This document shows positions 8,926-16,365 of a stretch of 64,000 bases of DNA, one piece after another. The notes under the pieces were generated by a model. That model was not told the origin of the DNA and ran no database searches. It saw only the letters and a program-made list of their open reading frames with translations. The stretch spans positions 12,456 to 76,455 of the forward strand of contig CAJTFX010000017.1 of assembly GCA_910575555.1 (NCBI GenBank), given 5' to 3'. The translations under genes and the position numbers were made by a program. This stretch comes from Lachnospiraceae bacterium (GTDB lineage Bacteria > Bacillota > Clostridia > Lachnospirales > Lachnospiraceae). Numbering within the stretch: position 1 is the stretch's first letter; every line of letters begins with the position of its first letter.

Positions 8926-9148
8926 CGTCTCCAAAATTGTCCGCTATCCCTTTTGCTACCCCTGACTCAATGTCCTCAATCCTCATGTCCCTTGCACAGT
9001 CCGCTTGACCATACAGGGAAAAGAACTCATCAAAGGTCAGGTCTTCAAAGCTTTCCGGAAGCAGTTCCTTGGGAAGGTAGGTGTATATGACCATCTTCCC
9101 ATAGCTCACAAAGCTGCTCTTGAACTGCTCCTTGGCATCCTCTACAGC
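8921..9148 (-). CDS. Second tail assembly chaperone frame (reached by -1 frameshift)
   Basis: This frame follows the first chaperone and is in the -1 frame relative to it. It is open through the A AAA AAG site and codes for AVEDAKEQFKSSFVSYGKM followed by about 57 more residues, ending in GIADNFGDE. A GTG at 9109 exists but has no good ribosome-binding site. The expected product is therefore the C-terminal part of a long fusion that begins at 9537, as in lambda G-GT and Mu gp41. The long form would load the tape measure during tail assembly. Confidence 0.7.
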   Translation of the reverse strand, partial: AVEDAKEQFKSSFVSYGKMVIYTYLPKELLPESFEDLTFDEFFSLYGQADCARDMRIEDIESGVAKGIADNFGDE

Positions 9149-9537
9149 TTTTTTACGGATGTAGTGTCCGCAAGCCCAAGCATACGGAGCAGCTTGTCCG
9201 CAAGGCTGATGGTGATTGCCGGGTATTCCTCCACGGTCTTCTTGAGTTCATCCCTCTGCTCCTCAATGATGTTGTCAAAGACAAAGCTCTTGGATGCCTT
9301 TGTCACGGAGTTGGAGATGGTCTTCACATACCGGTCATAGGATGCCGGCTTCGGTTTCCTGAACAGGTATGAGAACTCCTCCTCCGTGTCATCATCCACC
9401 TGTACCGTTGTTGTCACTGTGTAGATTTTTTCATCCGTCCCGGAATACTTCCTCTTCAGGCTCTCCACATCACCCGTCTGCTCTGCCTCTCTCCCTGCTT
9501 TGATAAGCTCCTGTTCTCTTGCTTCGTTCATGTTCAT
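9142..9537 (-). CDS. Tail assembly chaperone (short form)
   Basis: The 131-residue protein lies between the tail tube and the tape measure. Its middle carries EFSYLFRKPKPASYDRYV, a pattern seen in the N-terminal half of clostridial tail chaperones. The frame ends with the codons GTA AAA AAG CTG TAG, so the slippery heptamer sits two codons before the stop. TGGAGG precedes the ATG; a second ATG two codons later is equally possible. Most product should be this short form, with a minor fusion form. Confidence 0.75.
   Translation of the reverse strand: MNMNEAREQELIKAGREAEQTGDVESLKRKYSGTDEKIYTVTTTVQVDDDTEEEFSYLFRKPKPASYDRYVKTISNSVTKASKSFVFDNIIEEQRDELKKTVEEYPAITISLADKLLRMLGLADTTSVKKL
9148..9154 (-). 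promoter_or_regulatory. Programmed -1 frameshift site A AAA AAG
   Basis: The heptamer AAAAAAG is in the correct phase (the first A ends codon GTA; then AAA, AAG). A one-base slip back joins the first chaperone frame to the downstream frame, which is open across the site. The zero-frame stop TAG lies one codon beyond. This matches the conserved -1 slip of tail chaperone genes in long-tailed phages. Confidence 0.8.
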
Positions 9538-9569
9538 GCCTCCATTTTTGTCATTTATTCTGTTATCAG

Positions 9570-10016
9570 TTACGCTTCAAGACCGTTGATTTTGATGCCG
9601 CCCATTGCGATACCATCAAGGTCTACCTTCATGGACTTGTCTCCCTGTGCTGCCTTGAAGCTACGCTTTGACAGCACAATCTTGGTCAGGACATCCGTAC
9701 AGGTTGCCGCCCCTTCGTCTGCATAGTTCACTACAATCTTCGGGATGACATATTTGTAGAAGTTCTTGTATCCCTTGGACTGGATGACCCTGCACATCTC
9801 ATTGAAGTCCTCACGGAGCAGGGACAGCTTGACGGAGTTCTTCTGGTTTCCGGTACCGTATCCCCTGATTTTTCCGCCCTTGCCATAGATAGGCTCGCTC
9901 TCCTGCTCGTCATCATAGGAGATTTCCATGGGCTCCATGTTTTCCATGCCGGAAGCTGTGATTGTCACGCTTGACCAGTCATACACTTTTCCATTGATTA
10001 GCTGCTTATTTGCCAT
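9570..10016 (-). CDS. Tail tube protein (Mu gpM-like)
   Basis: The 148-residue protein directly follows the sheath gene, as the tube does in contractile phages. It begins NGKVYDWSSVTITASG, carries IYGKGGKIRGYGTG in the middle and ends in GIAMGGIKINGLEA, a pattern shared by clostridial contractile tail tubes (XkdM-like). It forms the inner channel for DNA. Length fits the family (140-150). A typical ribosome-binding site (GGAGGTAGA) lies ahead of the ATG. Confidence 0.85.
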   Translation of the reverse strand: MANKQLINGKVYDWSSVTITASGMENMEPMEISYDDEQESEPIYGKGGKIRGYGTGNQKNSVKLSLLREDFNEMCRVIQSKGYKNFYKYVIPKIVVNYADEGAATCTDVLTKIVLSKRSFKAAQGDKSMKVDLDGIAMGGIKINGLEA

Positions 10017-10033
10017 GTATCTCTACCTCCTTC

Positions 10034-11452
10034 CTAAGATGCTGCATAGGGGTTCTCCACTGCAAAGGTCAGGTTCATCTCCCTCACATGCCCCATAGGT
10101 ACATAAGTTATCCGGATGTCAAGGCTCTCATCCACAAGGATGTTGAGGTTCTCTGTGTCGATTGCCACGGAGCCGGAGCTGATAATCTTGTCCCGGATGG
10201 CATCCTCCACAGGGGTGTTGAGCTGCTCCTGAATGTTGGTGATGCTCGTCTCAATGTCTCCGGGGTCAACCTCCACCTGAAGCTCATTGAGAGCCTCCGC
10301 CCTGACCGCCCTCACAAGCCTGTTTGATACCCGGACATCTTCAGCATAGGCATAGTCGCTTCCCTCCGGTGACATCATGTTTGCAGAGGTCACATAGAAG
10401 TCCTCCTTGCCAATGTACTGCCGGATGGTCACGAACTTTGCCGCATCCAAGGTCTCAATATAGTCCTCAATCCCTTCAGGGAGGAGCTTCTGTATCTTTG
10501 CCTCCGAGATAGGAAAGCTCTTCACCTCCCCAATGCTCTGTGACTCCTTGGCTCTGCCATAGAGACCTGTCACAATGCCTGCATTGTTGATGTCCTGCAC
10601 CCTTCCATCCATCCGCTGATACCGTGAGTTGCTGCACACGACCTGTATATACATGTTGTTGATGCCCTTCCGCTCCTCAAGCATGGCGTTCACATACTCC
10701 TCAAGGCTCTCATCCGCCCTTTTCCCCCTTGCCTCACAGACAAAATACAGGGGTCTCTTGTACTTTGTCAGGAAGTCATTGGCAAGCGTACACAGGGAAG
10801 CCCACAGAGCCTTGGCGGATACCCCCACGATATGGACGAACTCAAACACAATGGGGCTGTTGATGAGGCTCTCCACCGCATTGATGACCGCCTCATTGCT
10901 CATAGCCGGGGAGGTTGTGGAGAACGTGAAGTGGTCTCCCTCCTTGAAGCTGTCACCACCTTCCGCATCCGTAAACTTCACATTGAGCCCGGTGGCTTCC
11001 AGTTCCGCCTCCCCTGTGACAGGTATGGTCATCTCTTCCGTGAAGGTGTTGCCACCGTCCAAGGAATACCTGAAGCTTCCCTCATTGCACTCCCCGGCAT
11101 CCATGACCTCGACCACAATGTCATAGGCGTTGTTGGGGCTCCCTTTTACCTCAAAGCTGCCGTATCCCTTCTTTTCCTCCTTGATTTCTCCCACCGTTCC
11201 GGCTGTCCCTGCCTTCACCGGGATACAGTAGGTGGAAGATGCACCCCACTCCACAGCATCAATGCAGGCATCAGCAAGCGGAGTCTTCCCCACCTTCTCC
11301 TTGATTTTCTTGGCGTTCATTGTGCCGCTAATCAGGATGGGTGCCTTGCTTTCCACATTGGAAATGCCTATCTTGATATGTGTCCCGGTACCCGTTGAGC
11401 TGCTACGCCCAAGGTTGCCATCTTCGACTTTTACATTTACATCTCCGTACAT
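10034..11452 (-). CDS. Tail sheath protein (Mu gpL-like)
   Basis: The 472-residue protein is the contractile sheath, so this is a myovirus-type phage. Features are the N-terminal GTGTHIKIGISNV strand, a variable inserted domain around residues 90-190 (GGNTFTEEMTIPV, FTFSTTSPAM), and a C-terminal block with VSNRLVRAVRAEALNELQVEVDPG that is typical of sheath proteins and makes the interlocking mesh. It is followed closely by the tube gene. Length is normal for Mu gpL (about 495). Confidence 0.9.
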   Translation of the reverse strand: MYGDVNVKVEDGNLGRSSSTGTGTHIKIGISNVESKAPILISGTMNAKKIKEKVGKTPLADACIDAVEWGASSTYCIPVKAGTAGTVGEIKEEKKGYGSFEVKGSPNNAYDIVVEVMDAGECNEGSFRYSLDGGNTFTEEMTIPVTGEAELEATGLNVKFTDAEGGDSFKEGDHFTFSTTSPAMSNEAVINAVESLINSPIVFEFVHIVGVSAKALWASLCTLANDFLTKYKRPLYFVCEARGKRADESLEEYVNAMLEERKGINNMYIQVVCSNSRYQRMDGRVQDINNAGIVTGLYGRAKESQSIGEVKSFPISEAKIQKLLPEGIEDYIETLDAAKFVTIRQYIGKEDFYVTSANMMSPEGSDYAYAEDVRVSNRLVRAVRAEALNELQVEVDPGDIETSITNIQEQLNTPVEDAIRDKIISSGSVAIDTENLNILVDESLDIRITYVPMGHVREMNLTFAVENPYAAS

Positions 11453-11664
11453 TATCCTTTCGCCTCCTTGTCTTCCATGCTCCCGTTGACCGGGGCTTTC
11501 CGGAAGGCTTCACAGGCTTCCTTGAACTCCTGCTCATCCACCTGTCTTCCGCTCTTCCATCCGTTGGCTGCCTTCGTTCCTTCAAATACTGCATCCGGTA
11601 CGCCAAGCTTCTGCTTGAGCTCCTCAATGCCTTTCAGGGATGCAGCCTGTCTTGTTTCTGCCAT
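11452..11664 (-). CDS. Small late protein before the sheath, Mu gp38 position
   Basis: The 70-residue acidic product contains GVPDAVFEGTKAANGWKSG and EQEFKEACEAFRKAPVNG. I have the impression of similar short proteins near tail genes of other clostridial phages, without a known function. It ends at the sheath start (overlap of one base) and lies where Mu gp38 lies. Role unknown; coupling to sheath translation is likely from the spacing. Confidence 0.6.
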   Translation of the reverse strand: MAETRQAASLKGIEELKQKLGVPDAVFEGTKAANGWKSGRQVDEQEFKEACEAFRKAPVNGSMEDKEAKG

Positions 11665-11676
11665 GATTATTCCTCC

Positions 11677-12150
11677 TTATCCGACAGAGCCAATGTCCAT
11701 TGGCTTGATGTCTCTATCCTCATAAATACCGCCTTCAAAAGTGATGTCGAACTGTACCGCCACTTTAGCCTTCAGGATGCTGTCACCCTCTTCTACCCAG
11801 TCCGCCTCACCGACCACGATATTGACCCAGTTCCCGTCCACATCTATCCCCTTCTTCAGGTTCCGGAGAAACTCTTCAAGGATTTCCTCCACTTTCTCCT
11901 CGGATGTGTCAGCTATCACTACATGGAGTGATGTGTTCCTGTCCCACAGCTTGACCCTACGCTTCCGCCGCCCCTCTTGGTCTACGAATTTTCTTTTTGA
12001 GCCGGAGCGTGTGAATGTCTCACCGTTTCGCAATACTGCACCAACGTGGACTTCGTTCCCCTGCTTCAGCTTTTTCATATTGGTGTAGACCTGACTCTTG
12101 ATGCCGGAGCTCTTCAGCGTTTCTACTATGTAGTTCCTCTCCTTTACCAT
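11677..12150 (-). CDS. Tail terminator-type protein, Mu gp37-like (DUF1834)
   Basis: The 157-residue protein lies between the gpG-like gene and the small gp38-like gene, as Mu gp37 does. It has an N-terminal YIVETLKSSGIKSQVY segment, a basic middle (SKRKFVDQEGRRKRRVKLW) and a C-terminal AKVAVQFDITFEGGIYED. In Mu-like phages gp37 is thought to cap the tail tube and join it to the head. The assignment is from order and general shape. Confidence 0.65.
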   Translation of the reverse strand: MVKERNYIVETLKSSGIKSQVYTNMKKLKQGNEVHVGAVLRNGETFTRSGSKRKFVDQEGRRKRRVKLWDRNTSLHVVIADTSEEKVEEILEEFLRNLKKGIDVDGNWVNIVVGEADWVEEGDSILKAKVAVQFDITFEGGIYEDRDIKPMDIGSVG

Positions 12151-12153
12151 GTC

Positions 12154-12642
12154 CTACTCCTCAAAAATCTCCTCCAAGGCATCCTTGATGTCCTGCTCGT
12201 CCTGCTCGCTGACACCCAAGAACGGTCTCGGTGGTATGCTTACTTTGACAGAGGCTGCCTTCTTCCACTGTCCACCAATCTTGAATGTGAGATATTTCTT
12301 GTTCTTTGCCCTTATTGTCCGCTCATCACCAAATTGGTGTGTGGCTGCCCTGATGTCATTGGTGCCTACTGCAAGCCCACTCTCTCCCACTTCTGACCGG
12401 ATGCTGTTCTTGAGCTGTGCGGTCTTGGTGAGCGTCTTGCCTCCTTCCTCCCTTGCCCGGATGGAGGTCTTCCATGGCTTCCCTTCCGGGGACTTCTCCT
12501 CCGTGAAGCGTTCCACCGTGGAAGTCCTAAGCCCTTCCGCTATGGAGTTCAGAACCCCACGGGTCTCAAGGTTTCCCAATCGGTTCAGGCGTTGGAGCAG
12601 GGCATCAGTGTCACCGGACAGCTCTGCCCTGACTGATGACAT
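12154..12642 (-). CDS. Virion morphogenesis protein (Mu gpG family)
   Basis: The 162-residue product begins with ALLQRLNRLGNL and contains GKPWKTSI, LKNSIRSEV, AVGTNDIRAATHQFG and IPPRPFLGVSEQDEQDI. These are the conserved blocks of the phage virion morphogenesis / tail completion family (Mu gpG, P2 gpS). It works at the head-tail joint. In Mu the gene lies before the protease; here it follows the gp36-like gene, a common rearrangement in Gram-positive Mu-like phages. Confidence 0.88.
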   Translation of the reverse strand: MSSVRAELSGDTDALLQRLNRLGNLETRGVLNSIAEGLRTSTVERFTEEKSPEGKPWKTSIRAREEGGKTLTKTAQLKNSIRSEVGESGLAVGTNDIRAATHQFGDERTIRAKNKKYLTFKIGGQWKKAASVKVSIPPRPFLGVSEQDEQDIKDALEEIFEE

Positions 12643-12646
12643 CCCA

Positions 12647-13099
12647 TCACCATCCTCTCATGCTGTCCCTTGAGAACACCCGACCTGAAGACTTCATCTT
12701 GAAGCCATTGGCTGCTTCGCTGCTGCCTGATTTCTCATCAATGCCTATGTCTATGATGCCTTTCGCAACATCAAGAAGGAACTTGATGGCTGCGTTGTAT
12801 CGGTTCAGGAAGGTCTTCTCCCGGTCACTTTCGTCTATGCCCGTCCTTGACACAAGGTTATATACGGATATGTCCTTCGCAAACTTGCTGATGACCTGTG
12901 GTGTCCTTCTGAAGGGAACGCTGTACCGCTTGGCAAGGTACCCGTCAATCTCGGCACAAGCATCAGATATGGCAGCCTCACAGAGCGTTGCAATCTTCGC
13001 CTCCCGTTCCTGCCCATCCTCTATGTACTCATCCCCTATGATGACATTCCTCATGTCATCCTTTATCATCCCAAGAACCTCTTCCACGGTACAGTACAT
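12647..13099 (-). CDS. Mu gp36-like protein (DUF1320)
   Basis: The protein starts MYCTVEEVLGMIKDD and contains AAISDACAEIDGYLAKRY and VPFRRTPQVISKFAKDISVYNL, the signature of DUF1320 (Mu gp36), a head-tail connector component made only of helices. AGGAGG lies 12 bases before the ATG at 13099, a wide gap; a GTG three codons earlier (13108) would have a tighter fit. The long upstream frame to 13240 runs into the capsid gene and is not coding. Confidence 0.85.
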   Translation of the reverse strand: MYCTVEEVLGMIKDDMRNVIIGDEYIEDGQEREAKIATLCEAAISDACAEIDGYLAKRYSVPFRRTPQVISKFAKDISVYNLVSRTGIDESDREKTFLNRYNAAIKFLLDVAKGIIDIGIDEKSGSSEAANGFKMKSSGRVFSRDSMRGW

Positions 13100-13115
13100 T
13101 CCAATCACCTGCCTC

Positions 13116-14018
13116 CTATCCCTGTGCCTGCTGTTCTGCTTCCCCGGTGGAGCCATACGCCATCTGCCAAAAACCGTATCCGGCATTACTCCGCCCGTCC
13201 GCCCCGTACAGGAACTCATCCAACAGGAAGACGTTCTCATCCGTGTCCTTCGTCAGGGACACAAACTTGATTTTCTTCCGGAGCTGATAGATGAATGGCT
13301 TCAGGAAGCGGTTGGTACACAGAAGGAACCAATACTCCGGGTGCTCTGCAAGGGCAGGCTCCACATGGAGCTTTGCTGTCCCTTTCAGTACGTTTGTGGT
13401 GCCTTCAATTTGGTCAGCCTCCAAAATGAGCTTGCCTTCCTCTTCCAATGCCGGAGACACAACCAAGAGGTCAGGCACAAGCTTCAGGCTCTTGCCCTTG
13501 TCCCCCTTGATGCTCATAATGGAGCTCCTTGCCTCCATGTAGGACTCCCTTGACAGCTTCTTGTTGCTGCGGTTGCTGTAGGTCTTCTCGCCTACCTTGT
13601 GGGCTGTGTTGAAGAAAGAGAGCCCGTCATAACATTTCTCCGTGAAGCCGCTCATCATGGCACCAAAGACAAGCTCATCCGGATGCAGGGCAGCCGCTTC
13701 CCCCATGTTGGAGAAGAGCGGAGTGTATACCCCGTACTTGTCATCCTCAATGTCATCCCTCGGAACGCCTATGGTCATCTCAAACTTTTTGTTCTTGATG
13801 AGGTAGTCATAAGCGGCAAGAGCCTGTATCTCCCTCTCGCCCATCCACTCCCTCATGCCGGGCATCTGCCCAAGCCACTTGTAGTCCTGCTCCCCCGTGG
13901 TGCTCGGTACCACGGTTGCAACCTTCTGATAATTGGACTGCGTGGTGTCAAAGCTCTTGTTGAAAGCTGTGGAATACCCCACGGACAGCCCGTGTAAATT
14001 CGCCTGATTAACAATCAT
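13116..14018 (-). CDS. Major capsid protein (Mu gpT family)
   Basis: The 300-residue protein shows the gpT pattern: a start with INVQAN-like residues (MIVNQANL), then GLSVGYSTAFNKSFD, YKWLGQMPGMREWMGER, DDIEDDKYGVYTPLF and a C-terminal GRSNAGYGFWQMAYGS. It has the HK97-like fold in related phages and forms the procapsid shell around the scaffold. It lies downstream of the protease/scaffold and decoration genes. Length matches Mu gpT (305). Confidence 0.93.
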   Translation of the reverse strand: MIVNQANLHGLSVGYSTAFNKSFDTTQSNYQKVATVVPSTTGEQDYKWLGQMPGMREWMGEREIQALAAYDYLIKNKKFEMTIGVPRDDIEDDKYGVYTPLFSNMGEAAALHPDELVFGAMMSGFTEKCYDGLSFFNTAHKVGEKTYSNRSNKKLSRESYMEARSSIMSIKGDKGKSLKLVPDLLVVSPALEEEGKLILEADQIEGTTNVLKGTAKLHVEPALAEHPEYWFLLCTNRFLKPFIYQLRKKIKFVSLTKDTDENVFLLDEFLYGADGRSNAGYGFWQMAYGSTGEAEQQAQG

Positions 14019-14035
14019 GTGTCATTTCCTCCTTC

Positions 14036-14437
14036 TTACTCTCCGGCTCCTGCCTGTGTCATGTCCACGGTCACTCCGTCATCCGCCACCTCCAAGATGA
14101 TGCCTGCCATGCTTGAGCCTTCCGCTGTGATGGTCACTGTCCGCTCATCCTTGACATAGCAGGGCTTCAGGATGTCGGTTTCCTTGATGGTCCCGTCATT
14201 GCCCCACACGAATGTCCCACGCTTCACGCTGACCGCCTGCTCCCCGTCTGCCCCGTTGCGGTTGTCACAATACCGCTGTACGCATCCTGCGACCCGGAGC
14301 CCGGCGGAAGCGGATGCCGGGGCTGCATACCCATCCCCATTGATGGCTGCCATGGTTGCCTCCGTCAGCTCCGCTCCGCCCTTCGCCGGGATGTTGAGCA
14401 TCCGGTTCCCTGTCCTCTCGTTTCCTGTCCTGTCCAT
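14036..14437 (-). CDS. Probable capsid decoration protein
   Basis: The 133-residue protein has an alanine- and glycine-rich N-terminus and then short strands (AVSVKRGTFVWGNDGTI, RTVTITAEGSS, GVTVDMTQAG). Its place between protease/scaffold and major capsid suggests a DUF2190-like or similar decoration protein that stabilises the shell. The family is not certain. AGGAGG precedes the ATG and the gap to the capsid gene is 17 bases. Confidence 0.55.
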   Translation of the reverse strand: MDRTGNERTGNRMLNIPAKGGAELTEATMAAINGDGYAAPASASAGLRVAGCVQRYCDNRNGADGEQAVSVKRGTFVWGNDGTIKETDILKPCYVKDERTVTITAEGSSMAGIILEVADDGVTVDMTQAGAGE

Positions 14438-14440
14438 CTC

Positions 14441-15037
14441 TTAGTCCTCCTTTTTGCTGTACTTCTTTACATCTTCCATGGATACCCCCATATTCTTCAG
14501 GATGGCTACGTCCACCTCATCAGAGCCGGGAGCTGCCGGGGCATCCTTCAGGTCAAGCTTCCCCGGCGGAACCACCACGGGAGCCTTGTCCACAAAGCCC
14601 TTGAAGCCTTCCATGTCCTTCAGTGCGTATGACCTCGCCCAATCGGACTGTGCCGCTGTGATTTTCCCTGCCTTCAGTGCCATCCCTACCGCCTCATCCG
14701 CATCCCTTTCCTGCATCCTCTGCTTGAGTGCAAGGAGCTCCGCCTGCGTGTCCGGCGTTCCTGCCCGGAGTGCCATGATGGAAGCCGCCACATCCTCGGT
14801 CTTGGCATCCGCCTTCAGACCAAGCATGGAGAGGATGGTGCTGTTCGCCACCATGTCAGCCCCTTCCGGCTTCGGTTCTCCGTCTCCCGGCTTCCCTTCT
14901 CCCTCTCCCGGCTTCTTTCCGTCCATCTCCTTGAGCTTCTCCGCCGCTTTTGCAGCATCCTCCACCGCCTTCCTGATTTCCTCTTCCGTTGCGGTCTCCG
15001 GAAGCCTTAGTGCCTTTGCAAGTTCTTTTAAGTCCAT
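14441..15037 (-). CDS. Nested scaffold protein (Mu gpZ-like), same frame as the protease
   Basis: Inside the protease gene, AGAAGGAGGAAATATC stands directly before the in-frame ATG at 15037, a near-ideal ribosome-binding site with 7 bases of spacing. Translation from it gives 198 residues beginning MDLKELAKALRLPE, exactly the scaffold half. In Mu the scaffold gpZ is made from an internal start of gene I, and in lambda Nu3 arises within gene C. The sequence shows the same design here, although expression is inferred. Confidence 0.75.
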   Translation of the reverse strand: MDLKELAKALRLPETATEEEIRKAVEDAAKAAEKLKEMDGKKPGEGEGKPGDGEPKPEGADMVANSTILSMLGLKADAKTEDVAASIMALRAGTPDTQAELLALKQRMQERDADEAVGMALKAGKITAAQSDWARSYALKDMEGFKGFVDKAPVVVPPGKLDLKDAPAAPGSDEVDVAILKNMGVSMEDVKKYSKKED

Positions 15038-15508
15038 GATATTTCCTCCTTCTGATATGCCCTCTATGTCAAGGGAGTTCACCAGTGCGAACATCCCATC
15101 AATAGCAGGCGTGTTTGTCAGTGCGACAGAGTGTATTGCCACCGCCTTTTGGTCTCTCTTCCGCACCAAAACCACCGGGGAGAGGTATCTGTACTCCTTA
15201 TTCTTCAGATACTCGGCGGCTCTTGCTGTCCACTCCACCTTGGCAATGATGGCATCCTCCCCTTTGTAGAGGTCTTTTATCCATCCGCCTGCAGGAGCCT
15301 GCACATCTGACAGTGTTTGGTGCTCATAGTCAATCACAAGGTCAAGCTTCCTGTCCTTGAACTGTTTCCGGATGAGCTCAAAGCTCTCATCATCCACAGT
15401 GAAGTCCCCTTTTTGGGAATGAACCCTCCCAAGGGGGAGTATTTTGATTTCTGTAGGCATGCCGGAGAGCTCCACACCCTGTCCGGCACATGCTATCAGC
15501 TTTGCCAT
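14441..15508 (-). CDS. Head maturation protease with scaffold domain (Mu gpI)
   Basis: The 355-residue protein has the Mu I protease domain in residues 1-150 (EIKILPLGRVHS, LDLVIDYEHQTL, YRYLSPVVLV, IHSVALTNTPAIDGM). It then has a helical, charged C-terminal half (EEEIRKAVEDAAKAAEKL, then a K/P/G/E linker) typical of scaffolding. It should cleave itself and the scaffold after procapsid assembly. A strong internal ribosome-binding site lies at the domain border, giving a separate scaffold product. Confidence 0.9.
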   Translation of the reverse strand: MAKLIACAGQGVELSGMPTEIKILPLGRVHSQKGDFTVDDESFELIRKQFKDRKLDLVIDYEHQTLSDVQAPAGGWIKDLYKGEDAIIAKVEWTARAAEYLKNKEYRYLSPVVLVRKRDQKAVAIHSVALTNTPAIDGMFALVNSLDIEGISEGGNIMDLKELAKALRLPETATEEEIRKAVEDAAKAAEKLKEMDGKKPGEGEGKPGDGEPKPEGADMVANSTILSMLGLKADAKTEDVAASIMALRAGTPDTQAELLALKQRMQERDADEAVGMALKAGKITAAQSDWARSYALKDMEGFKGFVDKAPVVVPPGKLDLKDAPAAPGSDEVDVAILKNMGVSMEDVKKYSKKED

Positions 15509-15529
15509 GCCTTGCCACCTCTTTCCTTT

Positions 15530-15600
15530 GCGTTCTGATAGCGTTATATCGCGTTATAACGCCCCTTTAAGCTTTTAGGCGTAATTTCCCCCACCATAAC
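15530..15600. promoter_or_regulatory. Central non-coding palindrome, possible strong gyrase site
   Basis: The 116-base gap between the MuF gene and the protease (15509-15624) is one of the largest in the late operon. It holds three GCGTT units at 15530, 15541 and 15551, spaced 10-11 bases, and a perfect 12-base palindrome GCGTTATAACGC at 15551-15562. No promoter, gene or T-run terminator was seen. In Mu the strong gyrase site also lies just before gene I at the genome centre; this gap is close to the middle of the visible prophage. Function is inferred from position. Confidence 0.4.
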
Positions 15601-15624
15601 ACAATCTGCCCCTTAGAAAGCCTC

Positions 15625-16365
15625 CTAGTCCGCCTCTCCGCCTTCAGGCTGCTTCCTCTCCCGGAACAGTTTCCTAAGTTCCGGGGAGATGCCTGTCATG
15701 TCGGGCTTCCATACGCTCTTTGCCGGGTTGTTGGAGAAGCCCTTGTCCGGGAACTTCGGGAGTATCTCCCCCGTAGAGTAGTCAATGTCAAACGGTGCAT
15801 CTGTCTCAACATGCAATCCCATCCTTTCCACCTGTTTCTTGGTCAGGCTCACCACCATGCAGCGGCACCGGAACCCGTTTGGTGGATACCATATATCCCA
15901 TATGGGGTCATCTGCCCGGTACACCCTGCCTTCCATGACTGCATGTGACTCCCTCACATGACCGTCCCCGGCTGTCCGGTACCTCCAATACGGTCTCATC
16001 TTCATGGTTGTTTCGTCCGTCATGCTTTTATAGTGCCCTGCATTGAGGGCTGTCTGCATGTTCGTCCGGAAGATGTTGTCACTCTTCCACGGGTTGATGC
16101 CCTCATACCCATGCTCCTCAAGGAAGCGGTTCATGTCCTCCCGGAACTGCTCCTTGGTGGTTCCCTCCTCGGCTGCCTTCGTCAGGCAGTCAAGGAACTC
16201 CTGAAGGACTCCAAGGCTTGTATAGCCTGACACGGTGAAAGCCTTTGCCCGGCTCTCGTCATCAAGCAGCCTGTACTCTTCACTTGTCAGTGCCCTCTTC
16301 CCCTTCAGGAACGCCACCGCCTCCCTGAAGACAAAATCCTTTGCCAGTCCATACAATACATCCAT
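15625..16365 (-). CDS. Minor head protein (Mu gpF / gp30 family)
   Basis: The 246-residue protein carries the MuF signature in its second half: FRTNMQTALNAGHYK, then RPYWRYRTAGDGHVRESH, then WDIWYPPNGFRCRC with the conserved cysteines. MuF proteins are minor head components close to the portal and are ejected or needed for early head assembly. No toxin domain is fused at the C-terminus, unlike in many Firmicutes MuF proteins. Its start overlaps the portal stop. Confidence 0.92.
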   Translation of the reverse strand: MDVLYGLAKDFVFREAVAFLKGKRALTSEEYRLLDDESRAKAFTVSGYTSLGVLQEFLDCLTKAAEEGTTKEQFREDMNRFLEEHGYEGINPWKSDNIFRTNMQTALNAGHYKSMTDETTMKMRPYWRYRTAGDGHVRESHAVMEGRVYRADDPIWDIWYPPNGFRCRCMVVSLTKKQVERMGLHVETDAPFDIDYSTGEILPKFPDKGFSNNPAKSVWKPDMTGISPELRKLFRERKQPEGGEAD

